Shown in pieces: positions 1 to 8,944 of a stretch of 64,000 nucleotides of DNA (position 1 is the stretch's first letter; the number at the start of each line of letters is the position of its first letter). A program made the translations under genes and the position numbers. Below the pieces are notes generated by a model, which worked only from the letters and a program-made list of their open reading frames with translations, searched no databases and had not been told where the DNA came from. The stretch spans positions 1-64,000 of the forward strand of contig JADYZN010000061.1 in the NCBI GenBank assembly GCA_020853095.1. The letters run 5' to 3'. The stretch is from Phycisphaerales bacterium. GTDB lineage: Bacteria; Planctomycetota; Phycisphaerae; Tepidisphaerales; Tepidisphaeraceae.

Positions 1-2337
1 GAGGGATACATCAAGACATTAAAGCTGACCAACAATCAGCATGTGATGATTGAAAGGATGGCCGAGAATACGGGTGTGCCCCGCTCGGCGAAGATTCCCG
101 CTTACCCGGTGATTGTATCGGCCTACCGGGGCGACTGGTGGCAGGCCGCCAAGATTTATCGCTCATGGGCGCTGCGACAGAAATGGGCCGGCAAAGGATG
201 GCTGGCCAAACGGGAAGCTGATGAACCCGCCGTTCGCAATTTTCTGAACATTGGCTTTTGGTATGCGGACAACGCCTGGCCGGGCTCGTGGGCTTCCGTC
301 GAGAAGGTGCGGCAGGCTATTACGGACTTCAACACGTTCTTTGCGCCCTTGAAGGTTCCGTTGCACTGGTATGTATGGCATAAGATTGAATTTGACACGG
401 ATTACCCCGATTTTTTTCCGGCGAGGGACGGGGCAGGCGAAATATTCAAATGGTTTCATGATCATCAATACGGCGTGATGCCTTACATCAACGCCCAGCT
501 CTGGAATGCGCATCTGCCGAGTTTTGAGAAGGCGCGGCCTTACGCGGTCAAGAATCCGGATGGAACCATCCTGGCTGAAACAACCGGCGCGGCCGATCAG
601 CCGAGGTTGACGGCGATGTGTCCTTATACTCCGTTCTGGCAGCATACCGTCGCGGACATCTGCCGGAGATTGGTAAATGATTTTGATGTATCCGGGATCT
701 ATCTGGATCAGCTTGGCGGCACCCGCGCCAAGCCGTGCTATGACGTGACACATGGTCATCCCACGGGTGGTGGAAACTACTGGGTGCAAGGCTACCGCAA
801 CATGCTGGATGCCATCGCCCAGGCCACCGGTCCCAGGGGCGTCTATCTGACCAGTGAGTTGTTTGCCGAGCGCCAAATCGATTCCATCAATGGCTTTTTG
901 ACGGGCCACTTGTATCAACATCCCAATGACGTTCCATTGATCTCGGCGGTTTACTCGGGATATGCGACCTGCTTTGGTTGTCTTGAATCCGAGCGAGACG
1001 ACATGGATACATTTGCCAGCCTGCAAGGCACGGCTTTTCTGCGGGGAGTGCAGCCGGGATGGTTGAAGCACTGGGTCGTCGAGCAACCTGAAAAAGGCAA
1101 TGTGGCCAGGGAGCTTGCGCTCTGTCGGATGGCCGCAAAGGAATTCCTTGTCTACGGCGAACTGGTCGATGATGTGCGATTGGACGATCCTGTTGAAGAA
1201 ATCAACGCCACGGTGTTCTTGCCCTACAATAAAATTGCCAGCTATGGTGCTGATTTCCCATCCATGCGTGGCAGCATCTGGAGAACCGCCGATGGCAAGT
1301 CCCTGGGTGTCGTTGTCATGAACATGGGCGGCGTGCCGCAGCGTGCGAGCTTCTCCGTGGACGTTTCCAAATACCTTCAGACATCGTCGGGCCAGACACT
1401 GGGCATTTACCGTATATTGCCGGAAGGCGCGGTATTTCAACGTGATTTGGATGTCAATGTGCTGAAGACGAACCTTGTGCTGGATGCCCGCGAGGTGCTC
1501 ATCCTGGCAATCCGGCCGGATGATCGTGAAACAAAGGAAGTTGTTTCAACACAGCCGGGCGGTACCGATGTTCGGCTGAAAACCCTCGGCGCGGCGGCCG
1601 TGTTCGATCGTGAAATGAAGGTCCGGAAACTGGAAATTGGACTTGAGAATGATCTGATTCAAGCCGTTGATGCGGATCAGGTCGAAGCGGCGATCCATGT
1701 GGCAAATGGCGGCGATGCCCCGCAGGAAGTTCAGATCAAATGGCCGGACGGACAGAATGACGTTGTCGCCGTTCATTCAAAGTCGCGCCAGGTCATTCGA
1801 CATCCTATTATTCTAAATGACAAATACCGGAATGATTCCAGAATCGACATTGAAGCAGCGGTCGGCAGCTCGCACAGGAAATATACCTTGTTTGTTCGCC
1901 AACTCCCCGCGATTGAAATACGACTGGACGACATCGCAGGTGATAATGATATTCCAACCGCGTCCAACGATGTGATTGTGCTTGATCCCATTGATGCGCA
2001 GGCCGAGCGCGACAAGCGTACCGGAATGAATGCGCAGCCGCCGGGGCTTCACCCGGAAGGACACGTCAATGCGGTTCGCAGCAATGGCGTTAATACATTG
2101 GTCATAACCATTCGGAATCATACCAGTGAGGTGAAAACCGGTAGTATATCGCTTGAATTGCCGGCCGACTGGAAGCTCGTATCCGGCGGACAATTTGAGA
2201 ACCTTGCGCCAGGCACAAGCGTCCGCCTGGTTGTCAGGGTCGCAGTCCCTCGGTATGCGAATGATTCGCTGGAAACGATCCGGGCGACAATTGACCAACA
2301 CACAGTTGACAAACAAATCACGGTTTTGAAGAGCTGA
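1..2337 (+). CDS. DUF6259-type glycoside hydrolase-like protein (5' partial)
   Basis: The reading frame is open from base 1, so the gene begins outside the window; the GTG at 43 is only the first internal start codon. The visible ~778 residues begin just before a W-x2-AA-x-x-YR-x-WA segment (residues ~40-60) and continue with a TIM-barrel-like stretch containing WYVWHKIEFD, YINAQLW and GIYLDQLGG. The last ~250 residues look like beta-sandwich modules. This matches the DUF6259 type of uncharacterised glycoside-hydrolase-like proteins. A role in polysaccharide breakdown is inferred from the next three genes, which follow on the same strand with gaps of 24 and 16 bases and then a 4-base overlap. 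Substrate unknown. Confidence 0.65.
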   Translation, partial: EGYIKTLKLTNNQHVMIERMAENTGVPRSAKIPAYPVIVSAYRGDWWQAAKIYRSWALRQKWAGKGWLAKREADEPAVRNFLNIGFWYADNAWPGSWASVEKVRQAITDFNTFFAPLKVPLHWYVWHKIEFDTDYPDFFPARDGAGEIFKWFHDHQYGVMPYINAQLWNAHLPSFEKARPYAVKNPDGTILAETTGAADQPRLTAMCPYTPFWQHTVADICRRLVNDFDVSGIYLDQLGGTRAKPCYDVTHGHPTGGGNYWVQGYRNMLDAIAQATGPRGVYLTSELFAERQIDSINGFLTGHLYQHPNDVPLISAVYSGYATCFGCLESERDDMDTFASLQGTAFLRGVQPGWLKHWVVEQPEKGNVARELALCRMAAKEFLVYGELVDDVRLDDPVEEINATVFLPYNKIASYGADFPSMRGSIWRTADGKSLGVVVMNMGGVPQRASFSVDVSKYLQTSSGQTLGIYRILPEGAVFQRDLDVNVLKTNLVLDAREVLILAIRPDDRETKEVVSTQPGGTDVRLKTLGAAAVFDREMKVRKLEIGLENDLIQAVDADQVEAAIHVANGGDAPQEVQIKWPDGQNDVVAVHSKSRQVIRHPIILNDKYRNDSRIDIEAAVGSSHRKYTLFVRQLPAIEIRLDDIAGDNDIPTASNDVIVLDPIDAQAERDKRTGMNAQPPGLHPEGHVNAVRSNGVNTLVITIRNHTSEVKTGSISLELPADWKLVSGGQFENLAPGTSVRLVVRVAVPRYANDSLETIRATIDQHTVDKQITVLKS

Positions 2338-2361
2338 CTGCGAAGGGATTTGGGTAGAACC

Positions 2362-3798
2362 ATGAAGTTGTTTCTGTTTCTCGACGATTACCTGATCGAT
2401 TCGAAGCAGGATGTATTCCGCGTGTTTCCGGCCGCGCGGCACGAGAAAACGTTTGCGCCATATTCGTCCAGGTCGGGGATAACGCACTACAACGTGGCCA
2501 CACGCTGCTATGAGGCGTGGGAGAGTTACGAAGACGCCGGCACGCTGGTGATCAGCACGGACGGCGAAAACTGGAACTCGAAACGCAAGCCCACGCCGCT
2601 GAAGGTGATCGGAGACATTCCCAAGGGTCTGTCACTGACCCGCGATCGCATGCCATATGATGAAAAAGGGCTCAAAGGCGATCGCTGGCATGGACTGGAG
2701 TATCACGACCGGCGGGATCCGGACCCCGCAAGACGATACAAATGCACCATCTGGCCCTTTGCCAGCAACATCACAAAGGAAGGGGCGATTGAAGGGGGCG
2801 GAAGCCTGGTCGCCTGTTCACCGGATGGCATCCACTGGACGGTGGACATGCATCATCGGTGGTTTTCCAATGAGATGGGGTCCGACACCTCCAACTGCAT
2901 CTTTTACAATCCGGTCACGAAGCATTGGCAGGTGATCTGTCGTTGCCACAATCTCGACCGTCGAATCGCCATGGTGGAATCTCCGGACTTGGTGAATTGG
3001 ACCAAGCCGCGGGTGATTATTCATCCGGAAGAGACCGATGGGCCGTGCATCCAGTTGTATGGCATGTCGCCGCTGGTTTATGAAGATGAGTATCTGTTGG
3101 GCGCGGTGGGTTACTATCAGACCAGCCTGGGCGAAGTACAGGACGATCTGTCCGGGTTTACGGCGATGAGCTGGTCGAAGTGGCTGGGGCCTGTCGAAGT
3201 CAAGCTCGCCTATTCCTATGACGGTCGAAGCTGGTGGCGGCCGGATCGCAATCATGTGCTGATTCCAAGGGCCGAACCTGGCGAATACGGGGCCGGAGGA
3301 ATTTACTGCAAGACCATCGACGTGGGCGATGACGGCACGATCAATTTCCATTCCAAAGGATATCTGGCCAGTCACGGCGTCGACAACTTTCAGTTTCCCG
3401 ATGATGGTCATCGACTGATGAAACACACGCTACGTCATGATGGCTTTTGCTACCTGGAAAGCCGAGGCTGGGGACGATTCTCCACCCGCCCCCTTGCCAT
3501 TCGGGGCGATGAATTAACCGTAAACTACGATGCCGGCAATGTCGGCATGGTGAAAGTGCAGGTCAGCGACTTTCAGCGCAATCCGCTTCCAGGATTCACC
3601 TTTGAAGACAGCATCCCTCTCACGGGTAACGAAATCCATGGAAATGTGACGTGGAAGCACGGCAGGAATCTCGCTGATTTGCCGGTGAGGGATCGCGTCC
3701 GCATCGACTTCAGGTTCATTGACGCTCGTATTTATGCGATGCGCGTCGATTGCGGGCTGTGGTTTACCAATACGCCCAAGCCACTTGAGAGAATTTGA
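2362..3798 (+). CDS. GH43/GH32-like five-bladed beta-propeller protein
   Basis: A 478-residue protein with repeated propeller-blade motifs typical of glycosidases of the GH32/43/68 type: early FLFLDDYLID, VACSPDGIHW, a central NPVTKHWQVICR segment, MVESPDLVNW and AYSYDGRSWW. There is no clear signal peptide. The ATG at 2362 (MKLFLF) is preferred over a TTG 12 bases upstream because a GAAGGGA stretch lies at a workable distance. It lies 24 bases after the DUF6259-type gene and 16 bases before the GH38 gene, so it is probably co-transcribed with both. Exact family and substrate cannot be fixed from sequence alone; a glycoside phosphorylase-like or lyase-like role is possible. Confidence 0.6.
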   Translation: MKLFLFLDDYLIDSKQDVFRVFPAARHEKTFAPYSSRSGITHYNVATRCYEAWESYEDAGTLVISTDGENWNSKRKPTPLKVIGDIPKGLSLTRDRMPYDEKGLKGDRWHGLEYHDRRDPDPARRYKCTIWPFASNITKEGAIEGGGSLVACSPDGIHWTVDMHHRWFSNEMGSDTSNCIFYNPVTKHWQVICRCHNLDRRIAMVESPDLVNWTKPRVIIHPEETDGPCIQLYGMSPLVYEDEYLLGAVGYYQTSLGEVQDDLSGFTAMSWSKWLGPVEVKLAYSYDGRSWWRPDRNHVLIPRAEPGEYGAGGIYCKTIDVGDDGTINFHSKGYLASHGVDNFQFPDDGHRLMKHTLRHDGFCYLESRGWGRFSTRPLAIRGDELTVNYDAGNVGMVKVQVSDFQRNPLPGFTFEDSIPLTGNEIHGNVTWKHGRNLADLPVRDRVRIDFRFIDARIYAMRVDCGLWFTNTPKPLERI

Positions 3799-3814
3799 CT
3801 GGCAAATACTGAAA

Positions 3815-6259
3815 ATGAAGACGATCCATATCATTCCCAACGCGCATCTCGATCCGGTCTGGCTATGGGACTGGCGGGAAGGGGTCCACGAGGCCCTGAA
3901 CACGGCACGCAGCATCGTGGCGCTGATGAAGGAACGTCATGATTTGACGGTCGTGCGCGGCGAAGCATGGTTTTACGAGCAAGTCGAGCGATGGGCGCCG
4001 GATCTGTTTAGCGACATACGCAGTCTTGTTGAGTCGCGCCGATGGGATGTCGTGGGGGGAAACTACATCCAGCCGGATCATAATCTTCCCGACACCGAGA
4101 CGATGATCCGGCAGTACGTGCGGGGCAAGAAGTACTTTCAAGACCGTTTTGGCATCGATGTTAGAGTTGGATGGGCCGCGGATTGTTTCGGTCACTCCGC
4201 GGGAATGCCCGCCATTTTCGAACAGGTGGGCATCGACAATTTCGCCTTCAGCCGCCCGAATCAGAACATCGTTCGGTTGGAGTCGTCGGTATTCTGGTGG
4301 GTCGGTGCCGCGGGACAACGTGTGCTCTGTTTTCGGCCTGCCGACAGCTCGCATTCCTATGGATGTGAACGTGATGACGTTCATCAGAGGCTCGATGCCG
4401 CATATGGCGATCCGTTGCTTGAAAGATTCGGTGATGCCGCCTGCATGGTTGGAGTCGGAAATCATGGCGGCGGTCCAACTCGCCGACATCTGCGCGATAT
4501 TGAAGCATGGCTCAAGCAACACGACGACGTACGGGTGATCTATTCCGGCTGGACCCGGTTCTTTCAAGCCATTCGCGACAAACTCGTCATTCTCGGTGAG
4601 GATGCCGTTCCTTCGCATCAAGGCGAACTGAATTACTGTCTGCGGGGTTGCTACAGTTCCGGTTTTCACATCAAGCGGGATTTTCGCCGCCTTCAGGCGA
4701 AATGGAACGCGGTAGAGCGATCCAACGTTGTTCTAGCCGCTGCGTCTGGTGAGGAGGCCGCCAGGCTCTGGCGATGTGAAGATGCGGTTCTGTTCAACGC
4801 TTTCCATGACATTCTGCCTGCCAGCGGCGTGCGGGATGCTTTGGAACTTCAGCGGCATCACATGCACGGCGCCGAGCATGAATTGGACGTCGTTGAGTTT
4901 GAAACGCTCACGAAACTGGCTCGACGAATCGATACAACCGTGCATCCCGGTCTTGACGACGACAAACCAGGCGGCACGGCCGTCATGTTGTGGAATTCCC
5001 TGCCATATCCAATGGAGCGATTTGTCGAGGCGGAGGTGTGCGTCGACCATCGGCCGGTATTTGAATATAGGGATCGGGCTGACCAGTTGCCGATCCGGAT
5101 ATTGGATGCTCAGCGTCGATCAATCCCGTTTCAGTTGATCGTGCCGCACAGTCGGGTGTGTGAGCAGGCGCCCTGGCGCCGCCGCGTTTTGTTTTCGGCC
5201 AGACTTCCCGCCCTGGGGTGGTCGATCCACGAAATCGGATGGGTCGAAGGTCATCAGCGGCCGGAATCAACGAAACATCCTGCGATCGCGAAGAACGATA
5301 CTGCGATTGCCAATGAGCACGTGATGGTCGGCGCCAGGCGGGGCGATCGTGGAGTCTCCCTGATGTTGGATGGCAAACCCTGGCTGGCGGAGCCAGGCTT
5401 GTCCGCCGCTGTTTATGATGATCCGTGGGGGTGCTGGGGCGGCATGGCGGAAGAAAAGAATGCGGTCGATGTCAATCAGGTCCGCGAACGCTGGACCGTC
5501 TGTGATGTGTCGGTGCGGGAAAGCGGTCCGCTGCGAAGCGTGCTGTGGGTTCGATTGGCGGGAAACACCGGATCACATATCGACCTGTCGTTTCGCATTT
5601 ATGCCGGTCAGCGCGACGTGGAAGTTGAGGCCGGCGGAATTTGGAATGAGCGATCGGCCCGCTTGAAGCTGATCTTGCCATGCGGCGACGTGGCTGAGTA
5701 CGAGGTTCCCGGAGGCTCGGTCGTGCGAGGCCCAAGTGGCGAGGTGCCTGGAGGTCGATGGATCTGGATAAAAGGGCGCCATGGTCAGCCAGGCGTTGGG
5801 TTTGCCAGCGATTCCTTGTATGGATTTTCCACTCGCGACAATCTTTTCCACGCCACGGTGATTCGCGCGACACGGTATGCGGATGAATTGCCGGCGGATT
5901 CCGACCAGGACCCCTGGCGTGATCCATTTGGCGTTGGTGAATTCCGATTACGATTCTCGCTGTCATCCAGCCGCTCTGCGACGCTGCGCATGGCCGATCA
6001 GATCGAACAGCCGCCGCGCATCCTGGTCGTTGAATCCAGTTTCGGGCCGTTGCCGCGCGGTGGATCGATCGCCGAGCTGCATGGCGACGGTCTTCGACTA
6101 TTATCGATCGTTCCGGAAAGATCGAGCGGTCTTCGTGTTCGTGTGCAGGAGATGTCCGGTCGGGCGACGGAGGTCCATCTGACGTTGAACGGAACGAAAA
6201 TGTTGCTTGGTGAAATCCCAGGACGTTCGATCAAGACCTTTACCGCTTCGCTGAAATGA
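3815..6259 (+). CDS. GH38 alpha-mannosidase
   Basis: An 814-residue retaining alpha-mannosidase that releases alpha-linked mannose from glycans. The N-terminus NAHLDPVWLWDW supplies the His11-x-Asp13 zinc ligands of GH38. GWAADCFGHSAG places the nucleophile Asp at about residue 123, and VGNHGGGPTRR is the later active-site segment. The middle and C-terminal beta-sandwich domains are present, so the length is normal. The frame is open for 32 codons upstream, but that stretch overlaps the preceding CDS, and the ATG at 3815 gives the canonical family N-terminus. No signal peptide is visible, which suggests a cytoplasmic enzyme. Its stop codon overlaps the next start (ATGA), indicating translational coupling. 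Confidence 0.93.
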   Translation: MKTIHIIPNAHLDPVWLWDWREGVHEALNTARSIVALMKERHDLTVVRGEAWFYEQVERWAPDLFSDIRSLVESRRWDVVGGNYIQPDHNLPDTETMIRQYVRGKKYFQDRFGIDVRVGWAADCFGHSAGMPAIFEQVGIDNFAFSRPNQNIVRLESSVFWWVGAAGQRVLCFRPADSSHSYGCERDDVHQRLDAAYGDPLLERFGDAACMVGVGNHGGGPTRRHLRDIEAWLKQHDDVRVIYSGWTRFFQAIRDKLVILGEDAVPSHQGELNYCLRGCYSSGFHIKRDFRRLQAKWNAVERSNVVLAAASGEEAARLWRCEDAVLFNAFHDILPASGVRDALELQRHHMHGAEHELDVVEFETLTKLARRIDTTVHPGLDDDKPGGTAVMLWNSLPYPMERFVEAEVCVDHRPVFEYRDRADQLPIRILDAQRRSIPFQLIVPHSRVCEQAPWRRRVLFSARLPALGWSIHEIGWVEGHQRPESTKHPAIAKNDTAIANEHVMVGARRGDRGVSLMLDGKPWLAEPGLSAAVYDDPWGCWGGMAEEKNAVDVNQVRERWTVCDVSVRESGPLRSVLWVRLAGNTGSHIDLSFRIYAGQRDVEVEAGGIWNERSARLKLILPCGDVAEYEVPGGSVVRGPSGEVPGGRWIWIKGRHGQPGVGFASDSLYGFSTRDNLFHATVIRATRYADELPADSDQDPWRDPFGVGEFRLRFSLSSSRSATLRMADQIEQPPRILVVESSFGPLPRGGSIAELHGDGLRLLSIVPERSSGLRVRVQEMSGRATEVHLTLNGTKMLLGEIPGRSIKTFTASLK

Positions 6260-7452
6260 TGCATAGAATACTCGATATCGATGGAGGGTCGTCAGAGCGT
6301 TGCGAGAAAGAATTGCATCCAATGATTGTATTGAACGGCGGTACGATATATTCGGGTCAAAGCGAACGGGATCGGCAAAGCTGCGCATTTCCGCATCTTT
6401 GCGTAACGTCCAGCGGACGCTGGGTCTGCTCGTTTCGAGCCGCACCCGCGAAAGAGAGCACTTCCGGGCAGCAGGTGCTGGTCACATGGTCTGACGACCA
6501 GGGACGGAGCTGGTCCAGTCCGATTTCTCCGTTCCCGCCTCATCGGGTCGGGCGCGTCGATGGCGTGTTTCGCGGAGCGTTTCTGTCGGAACTGTCGCCC
6601 AAACAATTGGTCGCCTCGTTGTTCTGGGTGGATCAATCCGATTCGTCCCGGCCGTTGTTCAATAAAGACACGGAAGGTTTGCTGGACTGCCGGATATTTC
6701 TGTCGGTTTCGCAGGACGATGGCCGCACCTGGTCCACGCCCGGCGAAGTGAATACGACATTCAATGCTCCCACCCCGGTGACCGGTCCTGTTCTTCAGCT
6801 ATCAAACGGCGATCTGGCGTGCCAGTTTGAAGTCAACAAGCATTACCATGACACGGCTCCGTGGAAATTCTCCTCCGTCCTGCTGCTGTCCAGTGATGGT
6901 GGAAAGACCTGGCCAAGGCATGTCATTACCGCCTGTGATCCGGCTCGACGAATGTTCTACTGGGATCAGCGCCCGGGCGTGCTTGCTGATGGGACCATCC
7001 TGGATCTGTTCTGGGCGTACGACAATCACGATTTCAAATACCTGAACATTCATGCCCGATCGTCCACTGACCATGGAAAGACCTGGTCGGAGATGTGGGA
7101 TACACAAGTGCCCGGACAACCTGGAGCGCCGGTTTCAACGCCAGACGGCGGCGTGGTGATGGTTTATATCGATCGGACCGGCGCTCCGGCCCTGAAAATA
7201 CGAAAGAGCCGCGATGGGGGACGCACCTGGCCTGCCGGCAGCGAGACGACTCTATATGGCACGGATCTGCCGTCGCAGACGTTGAACAAGGCATCGATGC
7301 AGGACACGTGGCGGGAATTGGGACAGTATTCGATTGGATTTCCCGCCGCCAGCGTGTTGGATGACGGAAGGATACTGGTTGTCTATTACGCAGGAAAAAG
7401 TACGGATCAAACCGATATCCGCTGGTGCTTGGTCGAAAAATGGAATTCATGA
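6256..7452 (+). CDS. Sialidase-like Asp-box (BNR) protein
   Basis: A 398-residue six-bladed-propeller-type protein with five Asp boxes of the form S-x-D-x-G-x-[TS]-W: SDDQGRSW, SQDDGRTW, SSDGGKTW, STDHGKTW and SRDGGRTW. Asp boxes occur in exo-sialidases and related exo-glycosidases. No classical FRIP arginine motif is obvious, so neuraminidase activity is not established. The start overlaps the GH38 stop by 4 bases (ATGA); a later in-frame ATG at 6322 (MIVLNGG) is an alternative. Its own stop overlaps the start of a truncated enolase-superfamily ORF. It belongs to the mannosidase operon and probably acts on the same glycan. Confidence 0.75.
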   Translation: MMHRILDIDGGSSERCEKELHPMIVLNGGTIYSGQSERDRQSCAFPHLCVTSSGRWVCSFRAAPAKESTSGQQVLVTWSDDQGRSWSSPISPFPPHRVGRVDGVFRGAFLSELSPKQLVASLFWVDQSDSSRPLFNKDTEGLLDCRIFLSVSQDDGRTWSTPGEVNTTFNAPTPVTGPVLQLSNGDLACQFEVNKHYHDTAPWKFSSVLLLSSDGGKTWPRHVITACDPARRMFYWDQRPGVLADGTILDLFWAYDNHDFKYLNIHARSSTDHGKTWSEMWDTQVPGQPGAPVSTPDGGVVMVYIDRTGAPALKIRKSRDGGRTWPAGSETTLYGTDLPSQTLNKASMQDTWRELGQYSIGFPAASVLDDGRILVVYYAGKSTDQTDIRWCLVEKWNS

Positions 7453-7544
7453 AGATCGTCCGTGTCGATTGTATGTTACACACGGAACCTGGCGGTGGTC
7501 CGCCGGGCACCGGTCGCTCATACGGTGTTGCGCGCGTGCGCTGA
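7449..7544 (+). pseudogene. Truncated N-terminus of an enolase/mandelate-racemase-superfamily gene
   Basis: A 31-codon ORF begins MKIVRVDCMLHTEP, which resembles the N-terminal strand of mandelate racemase/muconate lactonizing family enzymes, and stops after ~30 residues where ~370 are expected. Its ATG overlaps the stop of the upstream sialidase-like gene (ATGA), the same coupling used elsewhere in the operon, so it was probably once a full sugar-acid dehydratase-type gene. The sequence after the break reads in another frame like a transposase tail. Family assignment rests on few residues and is tentative. Confidence 0.35.
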
Positions 7545-7620
7545 CCAGCACCAGACAACTCGACGAGGATTATCTTGACTTCCCCGGCGCGGCCCAGTGC
7601 TTCAAGCTCACACGCACCCT
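7508..7620 (+). pseudogene. Probable transposase C-terminal remnant (ISAs1-like)
   Basis: In frame 2 the translation LDEDYLDFPGAAQCFKL, preceded by LTSTRQ and followed by TRTL, resembles the region after the 'HGR.E.R' motif of ISAs1-type transposases (pattern ..YLDWPG..QV..L.R). There is no start, no upstream catalytic region and no clear terminal repeat, so only a scar remains. It sits exactly where the preceding coupled gene is cut off, which supports insertion and later loss of an insertion sequence. The identification is by motif memory only. Confidence 0.4.
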
Positions 7621-7656
7621 TGTCCCGCGATTGGTGGATGTTAGTATTGCACTCCT

Positions 7657-8907
7657 ATGAAACCCCAATCCACACAGATGAACACCGATCTTCCCATCAC
7701 GATGAGTGGGGAGGAACCTCACAACCGCCTTTTCGGCAATGAGTGGAAATACGTGCGCGAGGTTCTGGCGGAGGAATTCCGCACCTCCTCCGGCGCCACC
7801 ATGATGCGCCGGCTTGAATCCGCCTTCGCCGAAAAATTCGGCAGTGCCTACGCCATTTCCCATGTGAACGGGACCGCGACCATGCATTCCATCCTGGAGG
7901 CGGCCGGCATCGGCGCCGGCGACGAGGTGATCGTGCCGCCGCTGACCATGGCCAGCACGACGCACGTGGTGTTGCAGGCCAACGCCACGCCGATTTATGC
8001 GGATGTCGATCCTGAAACGTTCTTGATTTCGCCGCAATCCATCCGCCAGCGCCTCACGCCAAAAACGCGCGCCATCATCACTGTCGCGCTGTACGGACTC
8101 TCGCCCGACATGGATCCGATCATGGAGATCGCCCGCCGGCACAATCTGCTGGTGATCGAAGACAACGCCGAATGTTTTCTGGGCAAATACAACGGGCGGC
8201 TGGCCGGAACCCTCGGCCATGCCGCCAGCTTCAGCTTTCAGAGTTCCAAACACATGACCAGCGGCGAGGGGGGCATGGTCGTCACGGACGATGCGGAACT
8301 GGCCGAGAAGGTGCGGATGGTCTGCACACTGGGCTATCGCGGCGTGGGGGCGAAGACGGCCAAACTCAAGCGAACCGACATTCAGGATCCGGATTACGCC
8401 CGCCATGCGTCGATGGGCTGGAACTACCGGCTGCCGGAGTTGTGCGCGGCCGTGGCGCTGGGACAGTTGGAAAACCTTGACGAGCTGGTGCGTCGTCGCA
8501 CCGAGGCGGCCGGCCTGCTCCACGCCGCGGTGGCCGGTTGCCCGTGGCTCACGCCACAAAAAACCCCGGCCAATTGCGTTCACTCCTGGTGGACCTACGT
8601 CGTCGCCCTGGACACGCAGCGCATCGCCTGGCGGACATTTCGTGATGCCTTCCTGGCCAATGGTGGAGACGGCATCTATGCCGCATGGAAAATCAATTAC
8701 CTTGAGCCGATGTTCCAGGAGAGAAAACTGCTGGGTCGCGAACGGTTCATCTCGCCGGATCATCTCGCGTGCTACCGCCCCGGCCTGTGTCCCGTGGCCG
8801 AACAAGTGCAGCCGCGGCTGCTTCAATTCAAGACCAACTACTGGGATATCCGTGAGGCCCAACGCCAGGCGGAGATTCTGGCGGCAACAATTCGGAAGCT
8901 CTCCTGA
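7657..8907 (+). CDS. DegT/DnrJ/EryC1-family PLP-dependent aminotransferase
   Basis: A 416-residue type-I-fold aminotransferase of the sugar-nucleotide class. Visible landmarks are the substrate/PLP entry segment NGTATMHSIL (residues 71-80), VIEDNAEC with Asp169 contacting the PLP pyridine nitrogen, and FQSSKHMTSGEGG with Lys198 as Schiff-base lysine. MGWNYRLPELCAAV is the family's C-terminal signature. It normally makes amino sugars from keto-sugar nucleotides, or in some members aminocyclitols. The start at 7657 has no good Shine-Dalgarno; in-frame ATGs at 7678 and 7702 are alternatives. It follows the transposase scar, so it may not belong to the glycosidase operon upstream. It converges with the GH127 gene, 37 bases away. 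Confidence 0.85.
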   Translation: MKPQSTQMNTDLPITMSGEEPHNRLFGNEWKYVREVLAEEFRTSSGATMMRRLESAFAEKFGSAYAISHVNGTATMHSILEAAGIGAGDEVIVPPLTMASTTHVVLQANATPIYADVDPETFLISPQSIRQRLTPKTRAIITVALYGLSPDMDPIMEIARRHNLLVIEDNAECFLGKYNGRLAGTLGHAASFSFQSSKHMTSGEGGMVVTDDAELAEKVRMVCTLGYRGVGAKTAKLKRTDIQDPDYARHASMGWNYRLPELCAAVALGQLENLDELVRRRTEAAGLLHAAVAGCPWLTPQKTPANCVHSWWTYVVALDTQRIAWRTFRDAFLANGGDGIYAAWKINYLEPMFQERKLLGRERFISPDHLACYRPGLCPVAEQVQPRLLQFKTNYWDIREAQRQAEILAATIRKLS

Positions 8908-8944
8908 TGTTCAGTCGCCTCTGCCGATCTGCATGCAAAAGGGG

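Noticed and set aside
163-1440. Long antisense ORFs opposite confident genes (for example 163-1440 minus, 7570-8862 minus, 10872-11963 plus, 11887-13410 plus, 36473-37966 minus, 47703-49025 minus)
   Set aside because: They lie entirely opposite genes with clear family motifs, have compositions typical of shadow frames in GC-rich DNA, and show no recognisable domain.
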